Positions 25,073-33,242 of a stretch of 64,000 nucleotides of DNA are shown here, in pieces. The DNA is from Actinomycetota bacterium (GTDB lineage: Bacteria > Actinomycetota > Acidimicrobiia > Acidimicrobiales > Ilumatobacteraceae), in NCBI GenBank assembly GCA_026393475.1, contig JAPLAA010000104.1, positions 124,001 through 188,000 of the forward strand, read 5' to 3'. The translations under genes and the position numbers were made by a program. Position 1 is the stretch's first letter. Each line of letters opens with the position of its first letter. The notes under the pieces are model-generated. The model saw nothing but the letters and a program-made list of their open reading frames with translations, ran no database searches and was not told the origin of the DNA.

Positions 25073-27070
25073 ATGACCATCGCGGTCGATCCAACCGACG
25101 GCCCGTACGAGTTCGTCGCGTCCGGCATGACGGCGTCCGCATCGGCCGCCGTGCGCGAGCCGGTGCGACGGCTCCCCGGCATCGCGATCGCCGGCATGGC
25201 CTCGATCGGCGCCGGTGCGGTCCATGCGGCCGCCATCGGCATCCACGCCGAGCACCGCGGGCTGGCCCAGATCTTCGTCGTGTGTGCCGTGCTGCAGCTC
25301 GGCACCGGCCTCCTCGCACTCCTGCGTCCGAGTCGTCCGGTCGCCGTCGCGACGGCCGCGGTGAACGCCGGTGCCGTGATCGGCTGGCTCGTCACCCGCA
25401 TCGCCGGCATCTCCTGGATCGGTGGGCTGGAGACCGCCGAGGCACCCCAGTTCGCCGACTCGGCATGTGCACTCCTCGGCGCGGTGGCCGTGGGGGCCGC
25501 GCTCTCCGCGGCCATGGTCGGCTGGCACCTGGCGCGGCCGCCCCGCCTGCTCATGCCCGGACTCGCAGCCCTCGCACTCACCGTGCCGGCGATGGTGAGC
25601 GGCGGCACACACGTGCACAGCCACGACGACGGCGCCGCCCACGACCACACGGCCACCGCGGCGGCGGTCGACCCGGCCACGGGTGACACCGTCGCCGGCG
25701 CGGCGCACGACGACGGTCACGCCCACGACGAGGGCAGCCGCGCCGCCGCGCCCGCGGGTGCCGGCGCGGCCACCGACACCACCGAGCACTCGCACGCCAC
25801 GGAGACCACCGTCGCGGTCGAGGAGGGCGCAGCGCCGTGGCCCCGCCCGTGGGACCCGGCAGAGCCGATCGACCTCAGCGGTGTGCAGGGCGTGACGCCC
25901 GAGCAGGAGGCGCGAGCCCTCGCTCTGGTCGAAGGATCGCTGCGCGAGCTGCCGAGGTTCGCGACCGTCGAGGCCGCCAAGGCCGCCGGCTACACCTCGA
26001 TCGGCGATGCGGGCACCGGCAGCGAGCACTACATCCGTTACGACCTCGTGCAGGACGACGTGATGCTCGACCCCACCGCACCCGAGTCGCTCGTCTACAC
26101 GGTGAAGGGCGACGAGCGGATCCTCGCCGGTGCGATGTACATCGCCAGTGCTCGCCCCACCGACGACCCCTCGCTCACCGACTGGGCGGGCGGCCTGATG
26201 CAGTGGCACAACCACGGCGACCTCTGCTGGGACCGCGTCAACGGCGTCAACGCCGTCGTCGGCGTCCTCCAGGCCGATGGCACGTGTGCACGGGGCATCA
26301 ACACCGGCGGCGCCAACCCGATGGTGCACGTGTGGATCACGCCGCACGAGTGCGGTGTGTTCGCCGCGCTCGAAGGCATCGGTGCCGGCCAGACATCGGT
26401 GTCGGAGGAAGAACGCGTCGACAAGTGCCGGGAAGGTCACGATCACGGCGCGGCAGCACCGGTCGAGCCCAAGCCGTACGACCCGACGAAGCCGATCGAC
26501 CTCAGCGGCACCCCCGGCGTCACCCCCGAGCAGCAGGCGGCCGCCGAGAACCTGATCGCCGTCACCCTCGTCCGGCTCCCCCAGTGGAGCGACCACCGCG
26601 ACGCCGAGGCTGCCGGCTTCCAGAGCATCGGCGATGCGGCGACGGGTCACGAGCACTTCATCAACTGGGACTGGATCAACGACGACGTCGTGCTCGATCC
26701 CGATCAGCCCGAGAGCCTCGTGTACGAACCGCAGCCCGACGGCTCGAAGAAGCTGGTCAGCGCGATGTACATGCTGCCCGACGACGTGGCGCTCGAGGAC
26801 GTGCCCGACATCGGCGGTGCGCTGATGCAGTGGCACATCCACGACAACCTGTGCTTCACCACGGGCGACGCCCCGAAGGTCGCCGGCCTCGTCGACGGCC
26901 AGGGCAACTGTCGCGCCGGCCTCCAGAAGTTCCGGCCGAGCGCGATGATCCACGTGTGGATCACCCCGCACCGCTGCGGCCCGTTCGCTGCGCTCGAGGG
27001 CGTCGGCGCCGGCTCGATCGTCGAGGGCGAAGAGCGCCTCTGCGACCACGCCCACGGCGAGGGCTTCTGA
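25073..27070 (+). CDS. Membrane-anchored protein with His-rich linker and a duplicated His/Cys-containing domain; function unknown
   Basis: 665 residues; I do not recognise the family. Residues 1-180 carry about five hydrophobic segments. Residues 180-250 are His/Asp/Ala-rich (THVHSHDDGAAHDH, DDGHAHDEGS, TEHSHATE). Two copies of a roughly 200-residue domain follow (about 258-460 and 465-665). Each contains PIDLSGxxGVTPEQ, SIGDAxTGxEH, the stretch LDPxxPESLVY, AMY, GGxLMQWHxHxxLC, a Gly-x-Cys, HVWITPHxCGxFAALEG and a terminal His/Cys cluster (KCREGHDHG; LCDHAHGEG). The paired His and Cys suggest metal binding (Cu, Ni or Zn) outside the membrane. ATG 25073 has GAGGGGG about 8 bp upstream. The gene ends at a hairpin (27091-27109). 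Confidence 0.75.
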   Translation: MTIAVDPTDGPYEFVASGMTASASAAVREPVRRLPGIAIAGMASIGAGAVHAAAIGIHAEHRGLAQIFVVCAVLQLGTGLLALLRPSRPVAVATAAVNAGAVIGWLVTRIAGISWIGGLETAEAPQFADSACALLGAVAVGAALSAAMVGWHLARPPRLLMPGLAALALTVPAMVSGGTHVHSHDDGAAHDHTATAAAVDPATGDTVAGAAHDDGHAHDEGSRAAAPAGAGAATDTTEHSHATETTVAVEEGAAPWPRPWDPAEPIDLSGVQGVTPEQEARALALVEGSLRELPRFATVEAAKAAGYTSIGDAGTGSEHYIRYDLVQDDVMLDPTAPESLVYTVKGDERILAGAMYIASARPTDDPSLTDWAGGLMQWHNHGDLCWDRVNGVNAVVGVLQADGTCARGINTGGANPMVHVWITPHECGVFAALEGIGAGQTSVSEEERVDKCREGHDHGAAAPVEPKPYDPTKPIDLSGTPGVTPEQQAAAENLIAVTLVRLPQWSDHRDAEAAGFQSIGDAATGHEHFINWDWINDDVVLDPDQPESLVYEPQPDGSKKLVSAMYMLPDDVALEDVPDIGGALMQWHIHDNLCFTTGDAPKVAGLVDGQGNCRAGLQKFRPSAMIHVWITPHRCGPFAALEGVGAGSIVEGEERLCDHAHGEGF

Positions 27071-27090
27071 CCCTCCACCGGTGACCTCCG

Positions 27091-27109
27091 ACCCGCAGCA
27101 TCTGCGGGT
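27091..27109. terminator. Hairpin between convergent genes, likely bidirectional terminator
   Basis: ACCCGCAG-CAT-CTGCGGGT forms a perfect 8-bp stem with a 3-base loop. It lies in the 57-bp gap between the converging genes ending at 27070 and 27128. There is no U-tract, as is common in high-GC actinobacteria. Confidence 0.65.
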
Positions 27110-27127
27110 GCGGCTCACGGAACGATG

Positions 27128-28306
27128 TCAGCCGCGGTCGCGGAGCAGGGCGAGTTCGGCGATGACGTCGGCGGTGTGCTCACCGAGCGCGGGCACGGGC
27201 CCGGGCCGGAACTCGCGGCCCCCGAAGTCGACCGGTCCGTTCACCGCACGGTAGGGCGCCTCGCCGTCGCGGGGCGTCATGTCGACGAATGCACCGTTCG
27301 CCTGTGCCTGCGGGTCGGCGATCACGTCGAAGATCGAGTTGATCGGCGCCCACCACACGTCGTGCTCGTCGAACCGAGCGACCAGATCGTCGAAGCTGAA
27401 CCGGGCGAACGCCTCGTCGAGCTCGGCGATCAACGCCTCGCTGTTCGCCAGCCGCTGTTTGGCGTCGGTGAACCGTTCGTCGTCGGCCAGCTCGCTCATC
27501 CCGAGCGCGGCGACGAGCTTGGGCCAGTGACGGTCCGCCTCGAGCAGCAGCAGCCAGAAACCTCGGCCGTCCGCGGAGCGGTAGGCGTTCACCAACGGGC
27601 CACGGCTCCGTTCGCGCGACCTCGTGGTCTCGCGCTTGCCGAAGCGCAGCACGATGCCGATGTCCCACCCGAGGGTGTACATGCCCGTGCGCATGAGGCT
27701 CGTCGCGACGAGCCCACCGGTGCCGGTGCGCTCGCGCTCGAGCAGCTTGGCGAGCACGCCGCTGAGCAAGGTGATGCCCGTGATGTGGTCGCCCATGCCG
27801 CTGCGCAGGCCGGGGGGCAGCTGATCGGGCGGCACGAGCGTGTGTGCCAACCCGCTGCGAGCCCAGAAGGCGCCGATGTCGTAACCGGCCCGATTGCGCT
27901 CGGGACCGTCGAGGCCGTAGCCCGTGAGGCTGGCGTAGACGAGCCGAGGATGCCTGGCGAGCACCGCGTCGTGGCCGAGGCCGAGGCGCTCGAGCGCGTC
28001 GGGCCGCACGTTGGTGACGAACACGTCGGCCGTCGAGAGGAGCTGCTCCATCTGCTCGCGCGCCTCGGGCGTCTGCAGGTCGAGCACCACCGATCGCTTG
28101 CCGCGGTTGTCGATCTCGAACGGCGGCACACCGGTCTGGTCGGCGATGCCGAGGGCGCCGAAGACGCGGCGCTGTGGATCGCCGGCGGGTGGCTCGACCT
28201 TGATCACGTCGGCGCCCCAGTCGGCGGCGAGTCCGGCCGCGGCCGGGCCGGCCACCCAGACGCCGAGTTCGACGACGCGGTATCCGCTGAGAGGTCCGTC
28301 GGTCAT
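27128..28306 (-). CDS. CaiB/BaiF family CoA-transferase (family III)
   Basis: 392 residues. The N-terminus has the Rossmann-like opening of family III CoA-transferases (GYRVVELGVWVAGPAAAGLAADWGADVIKVEPPAGDPQR), followed by DNRGKRSVVLDLQTPEA, DVFVTNVRPDALERLGL and YASLTGYGLDGPERNRAGYD; the last Asp is the expected acyl-carrying residue. It moves CoA between carboxylic acids in the cytoplasm; the acceptor is unknown. ATG 28306 overlaps the MFS stop by 4 bp (ATGA), so translation is probably coupled. It is the last gene of the five-gene operon that begins at 34907. Confidence 0.9.
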   Translation of the reverse strand: MTDGPLSGYRVVELGVWVAGPAAAGLAADWGADVIKVEPPAGDPQRRVFGALGIADQTGVPPFEIDNRGKRSVVLDLQTPEAREQMEQLLSTADVFVTNVRPDALERLGLGHDAVLARHPRLVYASLTGYGLDGPERNRAGYDIGAFWARSGLAHTLVPPDQLPPGLRSGMGDHITGITLLSGVLAKLLERERTGTGGLVATSLMRTGMYTLGWDIGIVLRFGKRETTRSRERSRGPLVNAYRSADGRGFWLLLLEADRHWPKLVAALGMSELADDERFTDAKQRLANSEALIAELDEAFARFSFDDLVARFDEHDVWWAPINSIFDVIADPQAQANGAFVDMTPRDGEAPYRAVNGPVDFGGREFRPGPVPALGEHTADVIAELALLRDRG

Positions 28307-29820
28307 GTGATCGCCCCTTTCATGGTCGTGCCGGCGGCGGCGTCGGCGGTGCGCACCGATCGGCGCGCGGCCATCGTCGAGGCTGCATCGCTGTCCTTGA
28401 TGAACCAAGCGGCGATCGCGGACATGAAGGTGAACGCGACCGCGACCCCGAATGCGATCCGGAATCCCGTCATCGCGTCGGCCACCTCGTCGGGCGCCGG
28501 CGGTCGACTGAGCGACATGTACGACGCCAGGATGCTGGCCAGGATGGCCACGCCGATCGAGATCGCCACCTGCCGTTGGGTGGAGAAGATCGCCGACGCC
28601 CGTCCGTTGTCGGCCGGGGCGATCGTCGCGTAGCTGGCCGCCTGCATCGGGACGAAGGCGAAGCCCATGCACAGACCGCGGAGGAACATCATCCCGCGGA
28701 TCATCCACAGGCTGGTGTGCTCGTCGAGACCGATGAACATGCTGATCACGAGACCGGCGGCGAACAGACCGCCGGTCATCAGTCGACGCGGTCCGATGCG
28801 TCCGTAGAGGCGACCGGCGAACTGCGACGAGATCATCACGCCGAACGCCTGCGGGAACGTGGTGAGGCCGCTGTGGAACGGATCCTGCCCACGGAACAAC
28901 TGCAGGTACAGCGGCATCACGAAGAGCACGCCCAGGAAGCTCATCGTCGACAGCATGCTGACGATGTTGCACTGCCGGAAGATGCGGTTGCCGAAGAGCC
29001 GCAGGGCGAGCATCGGATGCTCCACGTGGGTCTCGACCCACACCAGCGCGATGCCCGCCGCCAGGCCCGTGATCAGCGTGATCAGCACCGGGGCGCTCCC
29101 CCACCCGGCACGGGGACCCTCACTCAGGGCGTACACCACGAGGGCGAGCGCAGCTCCCGACAGGATGAACCCCGGCAGGTCGAACGGACCCGATGTCGAC
29201 TCCTTCTGTTCTTTCAGGAACCGGAGCCCGAACCAGAGGCCGATCAGACCGATCGGCACGTTGATGAGGAAGATCCAGCGCCAGTTGGCATGGGTGACGA
29301 GCAGACCACCGAGGATGGGGCCGAGCGCCGGCGCCAACAGGGTGGGGATCATGATGTACGTGCTCGCCTTGGCCCGTTCGGCCGGCGGGAACGCCCGGAA
29401 CAGCATGGTCACACCGACCGGCGTCAACATCCCACCGCCGATGCCCTGGACGACCCGGAACGCGATGAGCTGCGAGATGGACTGCGCCGATGCGCACAGC
29501 AACGAGCCGACGACGAACGACGCGAACGCGAACATGAAGACGCGCTTGGTGCCGAACCGGTCGCCGAGCCACCCTGACACCGGGATCCACACCGCGAGGC
29601 TGAGGGTGTAGCCGAGCACGATCCACTCGGCGTTCTCGGTCGCGAACTCCTGACCGAGCGCCGGGATCGCGACGTTCACGATCGTGACGTCGAGGATGTC
29701 GAGGAACAGCGCGGTGACGTAGACGATCGCCACGATGTACTTGTACGGCAACGACTTGCCGAAGACGTCGACCCGCTCGTTGCCCTGCGCGTGCAGGTCG
29801 GCGGCGGGGGCGATGGTCAC
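28303..29820 (-). CDS. MFS transporter of the DHA2 (EmrB/QacA) drug-exporter type
   Basis: 505 residues, fitting the 14-helix DHA2 family of proton-driven exporters. Visible features: FLDILDVTIVNVAIPALGQEF in helix 1, GWLGDRFGTKRVF as motif A, RVVQGIGGGMLTPVG, and WRWIFLINVPIGLIGL characteristic of DHA2. GTG 29820 overlaps the stop of the upstream PEP-utilising gene by 4 bp (GTGA). The stop overlaps the CaiB start in the same way. Cargo is unknown; in this operon it could export the product or substrate of the neighbouring enzymes. Confidence 0.88.
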   Translation of the reverse strand: MTIAPAADLHAQGNERVDVFGKSLPYKYIVAIVYVTALFLDILDVTIVNVAIPALGQEFATENAEWIVLGYTLSLAVWIPVSGWLGDRFGTKRVFMFAFASFVVGSLLCASAQSISQLIAFRVVQGIGGGMLTPVGVTMLFRAFPPAERAKASTYIMIPTLLAPALGPILGGLLVTHANWRWIFLINVPIGLIGLWFGLRFLKEQKESTSGPFDLPGFILSGAALALVVYALSEGPRAGWGSAPVLITLITGLAAGIALVWVETHVEHPMLALRLFGNRIFRQCNIVSMLSTMSFLGVLFVMPLYLQLFRGQDPFHSGLTTFPQAFGVMISSQFAGRLYGRIGPRRLMTGGLFAAGLVISMFIGLDEHTSLWMIRGMMFLRGLCMGFAFVPMQAASYATIAPADNGRASAIFSTQRQVAISIGVAILASILASYMSLSRPPAPDEVADAMTGFRIAFGVAVAFTFMSAIAAWFIKDSDAASTMAARRSVRTADAAAGTTMKGAIT

Positions 29821-31448
29821 AAGACGGTGACCGTACCAGCGGCCCCGTCGAGTTCTACGAGCGCACCGTTCGGGATGCGCTTCGTCGCATCGACCACGCT
29901 CACCGCGCACGGGATGCCGAGCTCGCGGCTCACGATGATGGCGTGGCTGTTCATCGCGCCGACGTCGACGACCACCCCGCCGGCGGCCACGAACAGCGGG
30001 GTCCACGCCGGATCGGTGTTGGGAGCGATCAGGATGTCGCCCGGCTCGAGCGCCGCCGGATCGGACGCATCGAGGATCACGCAGGCGCGACCGCGCACCA
30101 CGCCGGCGCACCCGGGCGCTCCGGTGAGCACGTCACCGCCGACCGCCACGACGACCTGACCGTCGGCCTTCGGCGACAGGTCCTCGATCTCGGGGACGCC
30201 GATGTTCGACTGCACGAAGTAGGGCGGTTCGAGGGTCCACAGGTGCTGCCAGGCCGCCTTGCGCTCGACGACGGTGTCGGCGAGCGAGGCCGGGTCGGCG
30301 ACGAAGCCGTCGAGCTCGCTGTCGAGCAGCATGAAGATGTCGCGGCGGTCGCCAAGGACGTCGAGGTGGCGGCCGGCGAGTTCGAGCATGGCCACGCGCT
30401 GTTCGTTGATCGCCTTGATGCAGTTCGACTTCGTGCGCTCGCGCCATGCGTTGAAGCGCATCGCCGAGGCCTGGGCCGCGAGCAGCATGCCGGTGGCCTC
30501 CTCGTTGCCCTCGAAGATCGCGAGCGCCTCCTTCGTGGCAGCTTCGCGGTCGGCCACCACGGCGTCGTAGCGGGCCGCGGGATCGCTGCTGTCGGGCGCT
30601 GCGCGCATCGAGTCGATGAGCGACAGCGCGAGCTGCGGCTTGGTCTCCCACACGTCGCTGTAGATGTCCCATTCGTTCGGGCCGCGGCTGCCGTACTCGC
30701 GCAGGAAGTGATCGAAGCCCTGCTGAAACTCCGCCGACGACGGATCGAGCCGCGACAGCTTCCACATCTCACCCGACGGCGCCGCCGAGTCGACGTCGCC
30801 CGCACCGGCGATGAGGCGCAACATGAGATGCGGCACGAGGCCGCCGAGGATGGTCGGGCCGATCGCCGTGTTCGACGACGAGATGACATGGTCGTCGAAG
30901 AACCGCCGGTTGAGGGCGATGAACGAACGGGCGTAGGAGACCAGCTCGGCATCGGACATCGCGGTGAGGTCGGGACGGTTCACACGGGCCGCGTCGGCGA
31001 GGCGCTTGCTCTCGTCCATCGTCGGCCAGTCGGTGGTGCTCAGCACCCAGCCCACCCGCTCGCCGATGCGGGCGCCCGCGGCCTCGTTGTGATCGTCGGG
31101 GTGGGCCACGTACGGCGGCGTGTCGGGGCGGTTGCCGAAAAAGGCCGCGTCGATGCCGGCCGCACCGGCGCCGCTGCGCTCGCCGAAGACGCGCACGACC
31201 GACGCGTTGACGTAGAAGTAGCCGCTGAAGATGCCGCAGGTGGGGATGAATCCCTCCCCCGTCAGCTCCTCCATCAGGAACGCACCGTTGTTGACGTTGC
31301 CGTCGCGCCAGCCCTCCATCACGCCGGGCACCCACGACAGGGTGGCGCCGAGCGGGCTGAGCGGCTCGGGCAGCACGTCGCTCGCGTTCGAACGCGTGTA
31401 CACCGGGAAGCGCGTGCTCGCCTCGGTGTCGATGATCCACTTGGTCAT
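29817..31448 (-). CDS. PEP-utilising (rifampin phosphotransferase-like) protein without ATP-binding domain, paralogue 3
   Basis: 543 residues. It opens FPVYTRSNASDVLPEPLSPL, equivalent to the start of the central substrate-binding domain of rifampin phosphotransferase (RPH) and phenylphosphate synthase. It ends with the swivelling phosphohistidine domain: EPGDILIAPNTDPAWTPLF, then NSHAIIVSRELGIPC, whose His is the expected phospho-acceptor. The N-terminal ATP-grasp domain of about 310 residues found in RPH and PEP synthase is absent. It shares EYGSRGPNEWDIYSDVWETKP with its two upstream neighbours. Cytoplasmic; substrate unknown. It sits between paralogue 2 (46 bp gap) and the MFS gene (4-bp overlap). 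Confidence 0.85.
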   Translation of the reverse strand: MTKWIIDTEASTRFPVYTRSNASDVLPEPLSPLGATLSWVPGVMEGWRDGNVNNGAFLMEELTGEGFIPTCGIFSGYFYVNASVVRVFGERSGAGAAGIDAAFFGNRPDTPPYVAHPDDHNEAAGARIGERVGWVLSTTDWPTMDESKRLADAARVNRPDLTAMSDAELVSYARSFIALNRRFFDDHVISSSNTAIGPTILGGLVPHLMLRLIAGAGDVDSAAPSGEMWKLSRLDPSSAEFQQGFDHFLREYGSRGPNEWDIYSDVWETKPQLALSLIDSMRAAPDSSDPAARYDAVVADREAATKEALAIFEGNEEATGMLLAAQASAMRFNAWRERTKSNCIKAINEQRVAMLELAGRHLDVLGDRRDIFMLLDSELDGFVADPASLADTVVERKAAWQHLWTLEPPYFVQSNIGVPEIEDLSPKADGQVVVAVGGDVLTGAPGCAGVVRGRACVILDASDPAALEPGDILIAPNTDPAWTPLFVAAGGVVVDVGAMNSHAIIVSRELGIPCAVSVVDATKRIPNGALVELDGAAGTVTVL

Positions 31449-31494
31449 GTCGGTTCCCCTTTGCCGGATGGGTTCGCGTCGGCCGACGCCCCCG

Positions 31495-33138
31495 TCAGCC
31501 GTCGAGGACCGTGACCGTACCAGCGCTCCCGTCGACGCTCACAAGTGCCCCGTCGGGGATGCGCTTGGTGGCATCGGTGACGCTGACCACGCACTGGATG
31601 CCGAGCTCGCGGCTGACGATGATCGCATGGCTCACCACCGCACCGACGTTGACCACCACCGCCACGGCGGGCACGAACAACGGGGTCCACGCGGGGTCGG
31701 TGATCGGAGCGATCAGGACGTCGCCGGGCTCGAGCGCCAACGGATCGCCCGGATCCAGCACGACCCGGGCACGGCCCGTTGCCACGCCGGGCGCTCCGGG
31801 CACACCGCTCAGCACGTCACCCGGCTGTGCGATCGTCACCGAGCCCTGACCCTTGCGCTGCCACGCCGACATCGGCGGCGCGCTGCCGTTGATGATGAAC
31901 GGCGGCTCGTAGTCCCACAGTTCGAGGTACTGCTCCTCCCGCGCGGTCAGGCGGGGGCGGAACTCGTCGGGACCGGCGACGAACGCGTCGATCTCCTCGT
32001 CGAGCAACATGCACATCTCGCTCATCGTGTAGTCGTGACGGGCGGCGAGCTCGCGGATCGCCATGCGCACCTCGTGCAGCACGCGGATCACGTTCGTCTT
32101 CGTGCGTTCGCGGCCGGCCAGGTACGCGTGCGCCGAACCGAGGCCCATCTCGAACTGGGCGAGCAGGTCGGGCTGGCCGGCGAGGGTCTCGCGGACCTTC
32201 GCCGTCGCCTCCTCGCGCTTCACCGCGTTCTTGTCGTTGCGCACCGTCGGCGACTCGTCGTCACCGGCACCGCGCATGCGGTCGATCAGCACGGTGACGA
32301 GCTCCGGCCGCGTCTCCCACACCTCGCTGCGGATGTCCCACTCGTTCGGGCCACGGCTGCCGAACTCGCGGACGAATGCGGCGAAGCCGTCGCGGTACTC
32401 CTGCGACGACGGGTCGAGCCGCGACAGCTCCCACATCGCCCGGCTCGGCGCGGCGGAGTCGACGTCGCCGAGGCTGGTGATCAGCGTCAGCGCGAGCGAC
32501 GGATCGCCGAGCGCCGCCGCGACCGCACCGAGGATGCCGGGCCCGATCGACGAGCCTGCGGTCACCGCGAGGTGGCGACGGAACAGGTGGCGCAGCTGCG
32601 GGGCGAACCCGCGGGCGTGCGCGACGAGCTGCTCGTCGGTGAGCGCACCGAGGTCGGGCCGCGAGGTCCGCGCCTGCTTGGACGCCTCGCGGTCGTCGCG
32701 CAGCTCGGGCAGGTCGGTGGCGGTCATCACGCCCTGCATCCACGCGCCCATCCGCTCGGTGATCTCGGCGTTCTCGTGCCACGGCTCGGGCACGTAGGGC
32801 GGTGTGTCGGGGTGCCCACCGAAGTACGCGGCGTCGATCGCCTCGGGTGTGAGGCCCGGCCCGCGCACGCCGAACAGTCGGGTCGACGAGCCGTTGATGA
32901 AGAGGTACCCGCCGACCTGGCCGACGACCTCGGGCGTGTCGACACTGATCTCGTCCTCGAGGACGGCGCAGTAGTCGAGCACCGCCGAGTCGCGCCAACC
33001 CGCCAGGATCGGCGTCCAGGTGAGCGTCCAGCCGAGCGGGCTGACCGGGTCCGGCAGCACCTCGCCCGCGTTGGCGCGGGTGAGGAGGGGGAAGCGCGGG
33101 TTGATGGGCCAGTCGGTGATCCAGCGGTCGGCGACCAT
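31495..33138 (-). CDS. PEP-utilising (rifampin phosphotransferase-like) protein without ATP-binding domain, paralogue 2
   Basis: 547 residues with the same layout as its neighbours: FPLLTRANAGEVLPDPVSPL at the start, EFGSRGPNEWDIRSEVWETRP in the middle, and EPGDVLIAPITDPAWTPLFV plus VSHAIIVSRELGIQC in the phosphohistidine domain. The conserved Pro of GIP is Gln here. There is no ATP-grasp domain. ATG 33138 is supported by GGAG 6 bp upstream. The frame stays open far upstream, but that part only shadows paralogue 1 in another frame. It is the second gene of the operon, 98 bp after paralogue 1, a gap that holds two repeat arrays. Confidence 0.85.
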   Translation of the reverse strand: MVADRWITDWPINPRFPLLTRANAGEVLPDPVSPLGWTLTWTPILAGWRDSAVLDYCAVLEDEISVDTPEVVGQVGGYLFINGSSTRLFGVRGPGLTPEAIDAAYFGGHPDTPPYVPEPWHENAEITERMGAWMQGVMTATDLPELRDDREASKQARTSRPDLGALTDEQLVAHARGFAPQLRHLFRRHLAVTAGSSIGPGILGAVAAALGDPSLALTLITSLGDVDSAAPSRAMWELSRLDPSSQEYRDGFAAFVREFGSRGPNEWDIRSEVWETRPELVTVLIDRMRGAGDDESPTVRNDKNAVKREEATAKVRETLAGQPDLLAQFEMGLGSAHAYLAGRERTKTNVIRVLHEVRMAIRELAARHDYTMSEMCMLLDEEIDAFVAGPDEFRPRLTAREEQYLELWDYEPPFIINGSAPPMSAWQRKGQGSVTIAQPGDVLSGVPGAPGVATGRARVVLDPGDPLALEPGDVLIAPITDPAWTPLFVPAVAVVVNVGAVVSHAIIVSRELGIQCVVSVTDATKRIPDGALVSVDGSAGTVTVLDG

Positions 33139-33176
33139 GGTGTGCTCCAGATGAAGGGGAACGCCCGAAGCGTTCC

Positions 33177-33204
33177 GGCGGGCGTGTTCCGGCGGGCGTG
33201 TTCC
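33177..33204. repeat. 14-bp direct duplication in the spacer between PEP-utilising paralogues
   Basis: GGCGGGCGTGTTCC occurs twice in tandem (33177-33190, 33191-33204). It is adjacent to a small hairpin, GGAACGC...GCGTTCC, at about 33158-33176. Confidence 0.85.
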
Positions 33205-33206
33205 GC

Positions 33207-33242
33207 CAGGGGTCAGGGCAGGGGTCAGGGCAGGGGTCAGGG
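33207..33242. repeat. Three perfect 12-bp direct repeats anchored on a stop codon
   Basis: CAGGGGTCAGGG is repeated three times head to tail. The copy at 33231-33242 contains the stop of paralogue 1 (33237-33239 on the minus strand), and the others add in-frame TGA codons downstream. Confidence 0.95.
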
